A stretch of 7,848 bases of DNA, taken from assembly GCA_946479075.1 (NCBI GenBank), contig CAMLDT010000163.1, forward strand, positions 1 to 7,848, written 5' to 3'. This DNA is from an uncultured Polaromonas sp. (lineage in GTDB: Bacteria; Pseudomonadota; Gammaproteobacteria; Burkholderiales; Burkholderiaceae). The notes under the pieces were generated by a model. The model saw only the letters and a program-made list of their open reading frames with translations, had not been told where the DNA came from and did no database searches. Of the stretch, positions 1 through 6,621 are shown piece by piece. Position numbers and translations under genes: made by a program. Every line of letters begins with the position of its first letter. The stretch's first letter is position 1.

Positions 1-408
1 CTCGAAAAAGTCCTCTACACCGCCAAAGCCCACACCACCGGCGGCCGCGATGGCAAGTCCAAAACCGATGACGGCCGCCTGGACGTCACGCTGAGCTCGC
101 CCGGCACTGCCGGCACCGGCACCAACCCCGAGCAGCTGTTTGCCGCCGGTTACGCGGCCTGCTTCATCGGCGCCATGAAGGCTGTCGGCGGCATGAAAAA
201 AATCGCTGTGCCGGACGATGTCTCCATCGACTCCAGCGTGGACCTGGGCAAGATTCCTGCCGGCTACGGCATCGCCGTGCGCCTGGACGTGACCCTGCCG
301 GGCATGGACCGCGCCGCTGCACAGGCCCTGATCGACGCCGCCCACCAGGTTTGCCCGTACTCGAACGCGACGCGCGGCAACATCGACGTGACCATCACCC
401 TGAAATAA
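1..408 (+). CDS. ohr: Organic hydroperoxide resistance protein Ohr (OsmC/Ohr family), 5'-truncated by window edge
   Basis: This is a thiol peroxidase that reduces organic (lipid) hydroperoxides in the cytoplasm, in known family members using lipoylated proteins as electron donor. The frame is open from base 1 to TAA at 406-408 and gives 135 residues starting LEKVLYTAKAHTTGG. Family members are about 140 aa, so only a few N-terminal residues are missing. The family's two redox cysteines are visible: Cys54 of the fragment in the GYAACFIGAMK helix and Cys118 in HQVCPYSNATRGN. The expected Arg (R16, in TGGRDG) and Glu (E44, in TNPEQLFAAGYAAC) of the active site are also present. The ATG at 175 is internal, not the start, because it would remove the first cysteine. 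A strong terminator follows. Peroxide control by an OhrR regulator is usual for the family, but no ohrR lies in the window. The two-cysteine pattern favours Ohr over OsmC. Confidence 0.95.
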   Translation, partial: LEKVLYTAKAHTTGGRDGKSKTDDGRLDVTLSSPGTAGTGTNPEQLFAAGYAACFIGAMKAVGGMKKIAVPDDVSIDSSVDLGKIPAGYGIAVRLDVTLPGMDRAAAQALIDAAHQVCPYSNATRGNIDVTITLK

Positions 409-415
409 GGCCTCA

Positions 416-436
416 CGCTTCATTTCGTGTGAAGCG
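416..436 (+). terminator. Small hairpin just downstream of ohr
   Basis: A perfect 7-bp stem, CGCTTCA (416-422) and TGAAGCG (430-436), encloses a 7-nt loop. It starts 8 nt after the ohr stop codon and is followed by a mixed pyrimidine stretch (CCCTTCTTT). It may be a first, weaker terminator or an mRNA 3' stabiliser ahead of the stronger hairpin at 466-496. Confidence 0.35.
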
Positions 437-465
437 CCCTTCTTTGTGAAGGCTGTCGCCAAAGC

Positions 466-496
466 GGCCCGCCGGTGTTGAGCCGGCGGGCCTTTT
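466..496 (+). terminator. Rho-independent terminator of ohr
   Basis: A perfect 10-bp GC-rich stem, GGCCCGCCGG (466-475) and CCGGCGGGCC (483-492), has a 7-nt loop and is followed directly by TTTT (493-496). It lies 58 nt after the ohr stop and only 16 nt before the next start codon. The downstream gene therefore needs either its own promoter inside this element or read-through. Confidence 0.85.
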
Positions 497-506
497 CGCT
501 TATGTT
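478..506 (+). promoter_or_regulatory. Candidate sigma70-like promoter embedded in the ohr terminator
   Basis: TTGAGC (478-483) matches four of six bases of the -35 consensus, and TATGTT (501-506) matches four of six of the -10 consensus. The spacer is exactly 17 nt. A start about 7 nt after the -10 would fall on the A of the ATG at 513, implying a leaderless mRNA. This agrees with the lack of a Shine-Dalgarno sequence before that ATG. Hexamers of this quality occur by chance, so the call is tentative. Confidence 0.35.
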
Positions 507-512
507 GCGCAC

Positions 513-1604
513 ATGAGCACTACCACCTTCCTCGTTCAAAAAAACCAGCTCGCCGAAACCCGCCTGCATGCCGCCGAAGCCAGCGCCCTGGGCGACGGCC
601 AGATCCGGGCGCATGTCGATGCCTTCGCGCTGACCTCGAACAACATCACCTACGCTGCGTTTGGCGACGCGATGAATTACTGGCAGTTTTTTCCGACCGC
701 GGAAGAGGGCTGGGGCATCATCCCGGTCTGGGGCTTCGGCACGGTGGTGCAGTCTCTGCACCCGGGCGTGGCTGTCGGCGAAAAACTCTACGGTTACTTT
801 CCGATGGCGTCCGAAGCCGTGCTGAGCCCGGCGCGGCTGGACAGCAGCGGCTTTTATGACGGCGCAACGCACCGGAGGGAACTGCACCCGGTGTACAACC
901 AGTACCTGCGCTGCAACACCGACCCTTTCTACACTGCGTCCACTGAAGCGATCCAGGCCCTGCTGCGGCCGTTGTTCATGACATCTTTCCTGATCGACGA
1001 CTTTCTTGCCGACAATGATTTTTTTGGTGCTTCCGGCGGCGCCATGCTGCTGTCCAGCGCGTCGAGCAAAACCGCCTACGGCACGGCCTTCCAGCTCGCG
1101 CAGCGTCCGGGCATCGAGGTCATCGGCCTGACCTCGCCCGGCAACGTGGCCTTCTGCGAAAGCCTGGGTTGTTACAGCCGGGTGCTGAGCTACGACCAGC
1201 TTGATCAGATCGCTCTTGAGCGGGCCTGCATCTACATCGACTTTGCCGGGAGCGCCAAACTGCGCCATGCCATCCACAGCCGCTTCGTCAAGCTGAAGTA
1301 CAGCTGCGCCATCGGCGGCACACATGTCACTGAACTCGGCGGCGCCAAAGAGCTGCCCGGCCCGCGCGCCACGCTGTTTTTTGCACCGGCACAGATCAAG
1401 AAACGCAGCGCCGACTGGGGCAAGGAAGCGCTGGGTCAGCGTTTGGTTGAAGCCTGGCAGGCCTTCAGCACCAGGGTCACGCAACAGCCATCACCGTGGC
1501 TGCAAGTGCAGCAGCACCAGGGAGAAACTGCGCTAGCGGCCGCTTACCAGCAGGTCCTGGCCGGCAAGGGCGATCCGCGCAGCGGGCACATGCTGGCCTT
1601 CTGA
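513..1604 (+). CDS. DUF2855 family protein, MDR-like fold, function unknown
   Basis: This 363-residue protein is recognised as a DUF2855 member from its overall pattern. The family has no established reaction, although its layout resembles medium-chain dehydrogenases/reductases. An N-terminal GroES-like part carries TSNNITYAAFGDAMNYWQFFP (residues 41-61) and WGIIPVWGFGTVV (67-79). A central segment SSASSKTAYGTAFQLA (181-196) sits where MDR enzymes start their nucleotide-binding Rossmann half. The glycine-rich signature is replaced by serines here, so cofactor use is not assured. No zinc-ligand pattern is evident. The length looks complete. The gene lies 16 nt after the ohr terminator and has no recognisable ribosome-binding site; a four-codon reading frame (502-516) overlaps its start codon. 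A hairpin with a T-tract follows the stop. A role with ohr in lipid or aldehyde detoxification is only a guess from proximity. Confidence 0.85.
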   Translation: MSTTTFLVQKNQLAETRLHAAEASALGDGQIRAHVDAFALTSNNITYAAFGDAMNYWQFFPTAEEGWGIIPVWGFGTVVQSLHPGVAVGEKLYGYFPMASEAVLSPARLDSSGFYDGATHRRELHPVYNQYLRCNTDPFYTASTEAIQALLRPLFMTSFLIDDFLADNDFFGASGGAMLLSSASSKTAYGTAFQLAQRPGIEVIGLTSPGNVAFCESLGCYSRVLSYDQLDQIALERACIYIDFAGSAKLRHAIHSRFVKLKYSCAIGGTHVTELGGAKELPGPRATLFFAPAQIKKRSADWGKEALGQRLVEAWQAFSTRVTQQPSPWLQVQQHQGETALAAAYQQVLAGKGDPRSGHMLAF

Positions 1605-1620
1605 CCCCCCGGATGCTCCT

Positions 1621-1669
1621 GTTTTTATAGCTGCTTGCGCCCGCCAGCCGGGGGCTAGAGGCCTTTTTT
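1621..1669 (+). repeat. Comamonad-type extragenic hairpin repeat, probable terminator of the DUF2855 gene
   Basis: The element begins TTTTTATAGCTGCTTGCGC (1622-1640), passes through a GC-rich centre, and ends GGGGGCTAGAGGCC followed by six T (1664-1669). The arms form an imperfect hairpin: GCGCCC (1637-1642) pairs with GGGGGC (1650-1655) with one mismatch, and the stem extends outward with further mismatches. The flanking words ATAGCTGCTTGCGC and GCTAGAGGCCTTTTTT resemble a dispersed intergenic element I recall from Comamonadaceae genomes; this is from memory, not from a search. The hairpin plus T-tract, 17 nt or more after the stop codon, fits termination. Confidence 0.6.
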
Positions 1670-1712
1670 ATTCACAAACAAGGCCGGCAACGGGAGCAAC
1701 GACAATGGGGGC

Positions 1713-2777
1713 ATGATCGACGAGCCCCTGACCGACCTGCCCCCGACGGCCATGCCGCCGCAGGCCCTGCACGCCTACGAAAAACTCACGCCCGACGTGG
1801 TGCTGGATGCGCTGGCCAGCGTGGGGCTGCTGGGCGATGGGCGCCTGATGGCGCTGTCGAGTTATGAAAACCGCGTCTATCAGGTGCACCTCGAAACCCC
1901 GGCGGGCACCGGTGCCAGCGCGGGCGACATCGTGGTCGTCAAATTCTACCGGCCGGACCGCTGGAGCGATCTGCAGATTGTCGAAGAGCACGAATTTGCC
2001 GCCGAACTGATGGCGGCTGAAATTCCGGTGGTGGGCGCGCTGACGATTGACGGCCGCACCCTGCACCACTTCAACGGTTTCAGCTTCAGCGTGTCGCCGC
2101 GCCGCGGCGGGCGCCGGCCCGAGCTGGAAGACTTCAGTGTGCTCGAATGGATAGGCCGTTTCCTGGCGCGCATCCATACCGTCGGAAGTTTGCAGCCTTT
2201 CAGGCACCGGCCAGCGCTGGACCTGCAGACCTTTGGCTACGCCAGCCGCGACGTGCTGCTGGCTGGCAACTATTTGCCGCTGGACATGGCGTCGCGCTGG
2301 CTCAAGGCTTTCGAGGAAGCGATGAAGGTGGCACAAGCGGTATTTGACAGCGTGGGTGAGGTCCGCAGCCTGCGCCTGCACGGCGATTGCCACCCGGGCA
2401 ACATCCTCTGGACGCCGGAAGGCCTGGAAGGCGCGGGCCCGCATTTTGTTGATCTCGACGACGCACGCAGCGGCCCAGCTGTGCAGGACCTGTGGATGCT
2501 GCTGTCCGGCGACCGGCCGCAATGCCTGCGTCAGCTCGGCGCGCTGGTGGACGGCTACGAGGAGTTCCGCGAATTCGACCGCCGCGAGCTGGCCCTGATC
2601 GAGCCCCTGCGCACCCTGCGCCTGGTGCATTACAGCGCGTGGCTGGCGCAGCGCTGGCACGACCCGATCTTCCCGATCAACTTCCCGTGGTTCGGCTCCA
2701 GCGACTACTGGAAAGGCCAGGTGGACATGCTGGAAGAACAGGCCGAGGCCATGCAGGAAGCGCCGCTGGTGGCCTGA
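1713..2777 (+). CDS. srkA: Stress response kinase A (SrkA/RdoA/YihE family), Ser/Thr protein kinase
   Basis: This cytoplasmic Ser/Thr kinase has an aminoglycoside-phosphotransferase-like fold. In E. coli its homologue is linked to the Cpx envelope stress response and protection from death caused by reactive oxygen. The 354-residue protein has a conserved start of domain, SSYENRVYQV (49-58), the ATP-binding lysine K77 in VVVKFYRPDRW, and the catalytic loop LRLHGDCHPGNILW with D225 and N230. The metal-binding motif HFVDLDDARSGPAVQDLWMLL (from 244) supplies D247/D249. The C-terminal IEPLRTLRLVHYSAWLAQRW and NFPWFG blocks are also typical. It is slightly longer than the E. coli protein, with extra residues at the N-terminus and an insertion near 62-70. 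The first ATG was taken; GGGAG at 1692-1696 is rather far upstream, so initiation is not well marked. The gene is flanked by the repeat-type hairpin upstream and converges on the FAH gene. Confidence 0.93.
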   Translation: MIDEPLTDLPPTAMPPQALHAYEKLTPDVVLDALASVGLLGDGRLMALSSYENRVYQVHLETPAGTGASAGDIVVVKFYRPDRWSDLQIVEEHEFAAELMAAEIPVVGALTIDGRTLHHFNGFSFSVSPRRGGRRPELEDFSVLEWIGRFLARIHTVGSLQPFRHRPALDLQTFGYASRDVLLAGNYLPLDMASRWLKAFEEAMKVAQAVFDSVGEVRSLRLHGDCHPGNILWTPEGLEGAGPHFVDLDDARSGPAVQDLWMLLSGDRPQCLRQLGALVDGYEEFREFDRRELALIEPLRTLRLVHYSAWLAQRWHDPIFPINFPWFGSSDYWKGQVDMLEEQAEAMQEAPLVA

Positions 2778-2815
2778 GCCCCGGGAATTTTGCCGGGCCG
2801 TCCCAAGGAAAATTA

Positions 2816-2829
2816 GCCCTTTGGAGGGC
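2816..2829 (-). terminator. Short hairpin between convergent srkA and FAH genes
   Basis: GCCCT (2816-2820) and AGGGC (2825-2829) form a 5-bp stem with a 4-nt loop. Read on the minus strand, downstream of the FAH gene, it is followed by TAATTTTCC. It is short, so it would be a weak terminator for the minus-strand gene. The rest of 2778-2865 shows only a second small stem (CCCGG 2780-2784 with CCGGG 2793-2797) soon after srkA, without a T-tract. Confidence 0.3.
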
Positions 2830-2865
2830 AGAGAGTCACGCGAAGCGAGCGAACCTGGGGCCAGG

Positions 2866-3738
2866 CTACTTGACCGGGTTTTCCAGCGTGCCGATGCCGT
2901 CGATCTCGACCCGCACCACGTCACCCGACTTCAAATACTTGGGCGGCTTGAAGCCGATGCCCACACCGACCGGGGTGCCGGTGGCAATCAGGTCGCCGGG
3001 GTAAAGCGTGATGCCGGCCGACAGGGTTTCGATCAGTTTGGGGATGCCGAAGATCAGGTCGGTGGTCGAGGCATTCTGGCGTTCCTCGCCGTTGACATAA
3101 CAGCGCACGCCGGTTTTGGTGCCGTCGCATTCATCGGCGCTGACCAGCCACGGGCCCATCGGGCAGAAGGTGTCAAAGGACTTGCCCAGCAGCCACTGCT
3201 TGTGGCGGCTTTGCCAGTCGCGCGCGGTGACGTCGTTGATGATGGTGTAGCCCCAGACATGCGCCATCGCGTCCTTCGCCGCAATGCCCTTGCCGCCGCG
3301 GCCGATGACGACCGTGAGTTCGGCTTCGTAGTCGATGGCCTCTGAGGCTGCGGGCATCTCGATGGCGGCGCCGGGGCCGACCACCGACTCGGGCACCTTG
3401 GTGAAGTAGATCGGGTCAGGCGGAACGTCTTCCCCGGCCTTCGCGCTGCTGTCGAAACCGCTGCCGGCAAATTCACGCGCGTGCGCAAAATAGTTTTTGC
3501 CGACACAGAAGATGTTGCGGCGCGGCTTGGGGACAGGCGCGATCATCTGCACGTCGGCCAAAGCAACGCTCGCCAGCAAGGCCGGCAAGGCTTCGCCGCG
3601 CGCCAGCATCTCGATCACGGGCAAGGCGCCCAGCTCACGCTGCGCTGCGGGCAAATCAAAGGGCTGGACCGATTGCAGATCGGCGGACACCAGGCCCACA
3701 CCGGGCTGGCCGTTATGGCGGAAGGCAACAATTTTCAT
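2866..3738 (-). CDS. Fumarylacetoacetate hydrolase (FAH) family protein, acylpyruvate hydrolase-like
   Basis: This 290-residue cytoplasmic metal-dependent hydrolase belongs to the FAH superfamily, whose members cleave C-C bonds in fumarylacetoacetate, acylpyruvates or related 2-oxo acids in aromatic and sugar-acid catabolism. A variable N-terminal part (about 1-70) precedes the catalytic domain. That domain opens with NIFCVGKNYFAHAREF, whose H86 and E89 match the family's catalytic His/Glu pair. The metal ligands are E138 and E140 in DYEAELTVVIG and D169 in GYTIINDVTARDWQ. K186 (LLGKSFDTFCPMGPW) and IATGTPVGVG (251-260) complete the site. The start ATG (3736-3738) has only a weak purine stretch upstream on its strand. 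It is divergent from the Bug cluster, an arrangement suggesting a shared control region and a pathway in which the imported acid is broken down. The exact substrate cannot be assigned; fumarylpyruvate, acylpyruvate and 2,4-diketo-3-deoxy sugar acids are all possible. Confidence 0.9.
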   Translation of the reverse strand: MKIVAFRHNGQPGVGLVSADLQSVQPFDLPAAQRELGALPVIEMLARGEALPALLASVALADVQMIAPVPKPRRNIFCVGKNYFAHAREFAGSGFDSSAKAGEDVPPDPIYFTKVPESVVGPGAAIEMPAASEAIDYEAELTVVIGRGGKGIAAKDAMAHVWGYTIINDVTARDWQSRHKQWLLGKSFDTFCPMGPWLVSADECDGTKTGVRCYVNGEERQNASTTDLIFGIPKLIETLSAGITLYPGDLIATGTPVGVGIGFKPPKYLKSGDVVRVEIDGIGTLENPVK

Positions 3739-3899
3739 GATGGACTTTCTTGTCTCGTGGCCCGGCTGCGCGCAGGGGCCGTTGGTGTGGATTAGGGATT
3801 GCGATGATCCCCAAAAATCAGGCGGATGTTAGCATGCAAACCATGAGCGAGGCCTTGCCCCGCCCAGTGCCAGCCCCTCAAAAACAAGGAGACAAAACC
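3739..3899. promoter_or_regulatory. Divergent control region between FAH and bug genes with a candidate operator dyad
   Basis: This 161-bp region separates two divergent genes and is the longest non-coding stretch in the window. It contains an inverted repeat, GGGAT (3795-3799) and ATCCC (3807-3811) separated by 7 nt, with outer matching arms GATT (3790-3793) and AATC (3816-3819). Such a dyad between a catabolic gene and its transporter genes is a plausible regulator site. No convincing -35/-10 pair was found in either direction, and no regulator gene lies in the window. Confidence 0.4.
3886..3891 (+). promoter_or_regulatory. Ribosome-binding site that fixes the start of Bug protein 1
   Basis: AAGGAG lies 8 nt before the ATG at 3900. 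The frame stays open upstream to an ATG at 3750, but only the 3900 start has this site and places a clean signal peptide at the N-terminus, so 3900 is taken as the true start. Confidence 0.85.
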
Positions 3900-4868
3900 A
3901 TGAACCGCAGATCCGCCCTGCTGGTCAGCCTGCTGCTGTCCGGCGCCACTTTGGCCGCAGCCCAGACCGCCTGGCCCACCCGCGCCATCACCATGATTGT
4001 TCCCTTCCCACCGGGGGGCCTGGCCGACCTGGTGGCGCGCCCGGTGGCCGAAGCCATGTCGCGCGATCTGGGCCAGCCCGTGGTGATCGAGAACAAGGCC
4101 GGCGCCGGTGGCGGCATCGGCATGGGCCTGACCGCCAAGGCCAAGCCGGACGGCTACACGATGGTGATGGCGCTGTCCTCGCTGACGGTGATCCCCGAAG
4201 CGGATGCGATCCTGGGGCGGCCCGCGATGTTTGCGCTCAACGACCTGCGGCCCATCGCGCGTTTCACCGCCGATCCGACTGTGCTCGCCGTGCGCGCCGA
4301 TGCGCCCTGGAAGACGGTGAAGGATTTTGTCGAGGACGCGAAAAAGCGCCCCGGCGCCATCAACTATGGCTCATCCGGCAACTACGGCACCATGCATGTG
4401 CCCATGGAAATCCTGGCGCAAAACGCCGGCATCAAGATGACCCATGTGCCTTTCACCGGCGCCGGCCCAGCCGTGGTGGCGCTGCTGGGCGGGCAGATCG
4501 ACGCGGTGTCCTCCGGGCCAGCCACGGTGCTGCAGCATGTCAAGGCCGGCAAGATCCGGGTGCTGGGTCACTGGGGCACCACCCAGCTCGGCGCCCTGCC
4601 CGACGTCCCCAGCCTGAAAGATGCCGGTTACAACGCCGAATACGCGCAGTGGTCGGGCCTGTTCATTCCGCGTGACACGCCTGAGCCGGTGGCGCAGCGC
4701 CTGCGCGCCGCCGCCAAAGCAGCGGCGCAGGACGCCAAGGTCAAGGAAGTGATCCTCAACGCTGGCAGCCCGGTGTTGTACCTGGACTCGCCGGACTTTG
4801 AAAAATACGTGCAGGGCGACGCGCGGCGCATGGCAGACGTTGTCAAACGCATCGGAAAAGTGGAATAA
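3900..4868 (+). CDS. Bug-family (TctC-like) periplasmic tripartite tricarboxylate transporter substrate-binding protein 1
   Basis: This 322-residue secreted solute-binding protein is of the kind that captures carboxylates in the periplasm for a TctAB permease. The N-terminus MNRRSALLVSLLLSGATLAAAQ is a signal peptide with a basic n-region, a hydrophobic core and an alanine-rich end; cleavage is expected near residue 21. The mature part has the hallmark WPTRAITMIVPFPPGGLADLVAR (25-47), including the PGGxxD loop with D43. Further family blocks are VIENKAGAGGGIG (62-74), KPDGYTMVM (82-90), INYGSSGNYGTMHVP (154-168), HVPFTGAGPAVVALLGGQIDA (182-202) and LPDVPSLKDAGY (233-244). It is full length for the family. 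A second Bug gene follows 51 nt later, and no tctA/tctB lies nearby, as is common for the greatly expanded Bug families of Burkholderiales. The ligand is unknown. The divergent FAH gene hints at an aromatic-derived or other organic acid. Confidence 0.93.
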   Translation: MNRRSALLVSLLLSGATLAAAQTAWPTRAITMIVPFPPGGLADLVARPVAEAMSRDLGQPVVIENKAGAGGGIGMGLTAKAKPDGYTMVMALSSLTVIPEADAILGRPAMFALNDLRPIARFTADPTVLAVRADAPWKTVKDFVEDAKKRPGAINYGSSGNYGTMHVPMEILAQNAGIKMTHVPFTGAGPAVVALLGGQIDAVSSGPATVLQHVKAGKIRVLGHWGTTQLGALPDVPSLKDAGYNAEYAQWSGLFIPRDTPEPVAQRLRAAAKAAAQDAKVKEVILNAGSPVLYLDSPDFEKYVQGDARRMADVVKRIGKVE

Positions 4869-4884
4869 CAAGGTGGCATAAAAA

Positions 4885-4902
4885 CGGGGCCTGCGGGCCC
4901 CG
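4885..4902. terminator. GC-rich hairpin between the two bug genes, with its T-tract on the minus strand
   Basis: CGGGGCC (4885-4891) and GGCCCCG (4896-4902) form a perfect 7-bp stem with a 4-nt loop. On the plus strand it is preceded by AAAAA and followed by CATCACT, so it lacks the downstream T-tract of a plus-strand terminator. Read on the minus strand it is followed by TTTTTATG, a terminator-like order. It may attenuate or stabilise the bug1-bug2 transcript, or stop antisense transcription. Which it does is inference. Confidence 0.45.
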
Positions 4903-4909
4903 CATCACT

Positions 4910-4913
4910 GGAG
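4910..4913 (+). promoter_or_regulatory. Ribosome-binding site of Bug protein 2
   Basis: GGAG within CTGGAGA lies 6 nt before the ATG at 4920, where the signal peptide of the second Bug protein begins. Confidence 0.75.
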
Positions 4914-4919
4914 ACAGCC

Positions 4920-5891
<972 letters not shown>

Positions 5892-5903
5892 AGCGAAGTA
5901 CCC

Positions 5904-6611
5904 ATGACGACACTCCATCTGCTCAGCGGCGGCGCCGCCAAAGGCCTGGTCAGCGCGGTGAAGGACCGCTTCACCGAACAGACCGGCCTGGCCATCGAAG
6001 GACAGTTCGACGCCGTCGGCAAGATGAAAGACCAGCTGCTGGCCGGCGCGCCCTGCGACGTCGTCATCCTGACCAGCGCCCTGATCACGCAGCTGACCGA
6101 GACCTGCGATGTCGCTTCGGGCAGCGCGCGGCCCCTGGGCCTGGTCAAAACCGGCATCGCCCTGAAAGACGGCGCCACTGTTCCGCCGCTGGCCACGGTG
6201 GCCCAGCTCAGGCAGGCCCTGCTATCGGCAGGCGCGATTTATTTCCCCGACCCCGTCAAGGCGACGGCGGGCATCCACTTCATGAAAGTGATGCGTCTGC
6301 TGGGCGTGGACACGGAAATGGCCGGGCGGCTTCGTCCCTACGACAACGGCGCCGCCGCCATGCAGGCGCTGGCACAGTCCACCGAGCCCAACGCCATCGG
6401 CTGCACACAAGCCACCGAAATCATCTTTGCGCCCGGCGTGCAACTGGCGGCCAGCCTGCCGACGGAGTTTGAACTGGCCACGGTGTACACCGCCGCCGTC
6501 AGCAGCAAGGCCACACAGCCCCGCGCCGCCGCCACCTTGATTGATCTGCTCACCAGCGAAGAAGCCGCCGGGCTTCGCAGCGCCGGCGGCTTCGAGCCGC
6601 TGCCGGAATAA
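5904..6611 (+). CDS. ModA-like substrate-binding-domain protein lacking a signal peptide
   Basis: This 235-residue protein resembles the mature part of molybdate-type ABC solute-binding proteins (PBP type 2 fold). LHLLSGGAAKGLVSAVKDRFTEQTGLAIEGQFDAVGKMKDQLLAG (4-48) matches the first beta-alpha-beta region, PCDVVILTSALITQL (50-64) the first-lobe end, IYFPDPVKATAGIHFMKVMRLLGV (112-135) the hinge and ligand region, and NAIGCTQATEIIFAPGV (163-179) the return segment. The protein starts where mature ModA starts, so there is no leader. None can be recovered upstream, because TGA at 5889-5891 (the Bug2 stop) is in the same frame. It is thus predicted to be cytoplasmic, or exported some other way. 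The Shine-Dalgarno sequence is weak (GAAG at 5895-5898), suggesting translational coupling to Bug2. No ModB/ModC genes are present. Molybdate binding is doubtful; an organic-acid sensor or binding role is possible but unproven. Confidence 0.8.
   Translation: MTTLHLLSGGAAKGLVSAVKDRFTEQTGLAIEGQFDAVGKMKDQLLAGAPCDVVILTSALITQLTETCDVASGSARPLGLVKTGIALKDGATVPPLATVAQLRQALLSAGAIYFPDPVKATAGIHFMKVMRLLGVDTEMAGRLRPYDNGAAAMQALAQSTEPNAIGCTQATEIIFAPGVQLAASLPTEFELATVYTAAVSSKATQPRAAATLIDLLTSEEAAGLRSAGGFEPLPE
6561..6593. repeat. Perfect 11-bp inverted repeat at the end of the ModA-like gene
   Basis: GAAGCCGCCGG (6561-6571) and CCGGCGGCTTC (6583-6593) are exact reverse complements separated by 11 nt. They lie within the last codons of the ModA-like gene, 29 nt from the convergent htpG stop. 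Neither strand has a real T-tract after it. The position suggests a transcript-end structure serving one or both convergent genes, although in GC-rich coding DNA it may simply reflect codon content. Confidence 0.5.
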
Positions 6612-6621
6612 ACCCGGGGCC

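Noticed and set aside
175..408. Short 77-residue gene starting at 175
   Set aside because: It is the C-terminal part of ohr. The frame is open to the window edge and the upstream residues include the first catalytic cysteine.
420..1484. Long open frame on the minus strand opposite the DUF2855 gene
   Set aside because: It is a GC-rich shadow frame with arginine-, histidine- and glycine-rich low-information composition and no recognisable family, while the plus strand encodes a coherent DUF2855 protein.
1671..1706. Promoter for srkA using TTCACA and GACAAT
   Set aside because: The hexamers are reasonable but the spacer is 24 nt, too long for a sigma70 promoter, and no better pair was found.
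2821..2865. Possible small repeat or RNA around CGCGAAGCGAGCGAAC
   Set aside because: It contains only very short self-matches in GC-rich DNA, with no second copy in the window and no convincing structure.
1668..2924. 418-residue open frame on the minus strand opposite srkA
   Set aside because: The plus strand carries every SrkA motif. The antisense translation is rich in Ala, Arg, His and Gln with no domain, as expected for a third-position-G/C shadow.
3750..3899. Upstream extension of Bug protein 1 to an ATG at 3750
   Set aside because: The extra 50 residues would bury the signal peptide and have no family similarity. AAGGAG before the ATG at 3900 fixes the shorter start.
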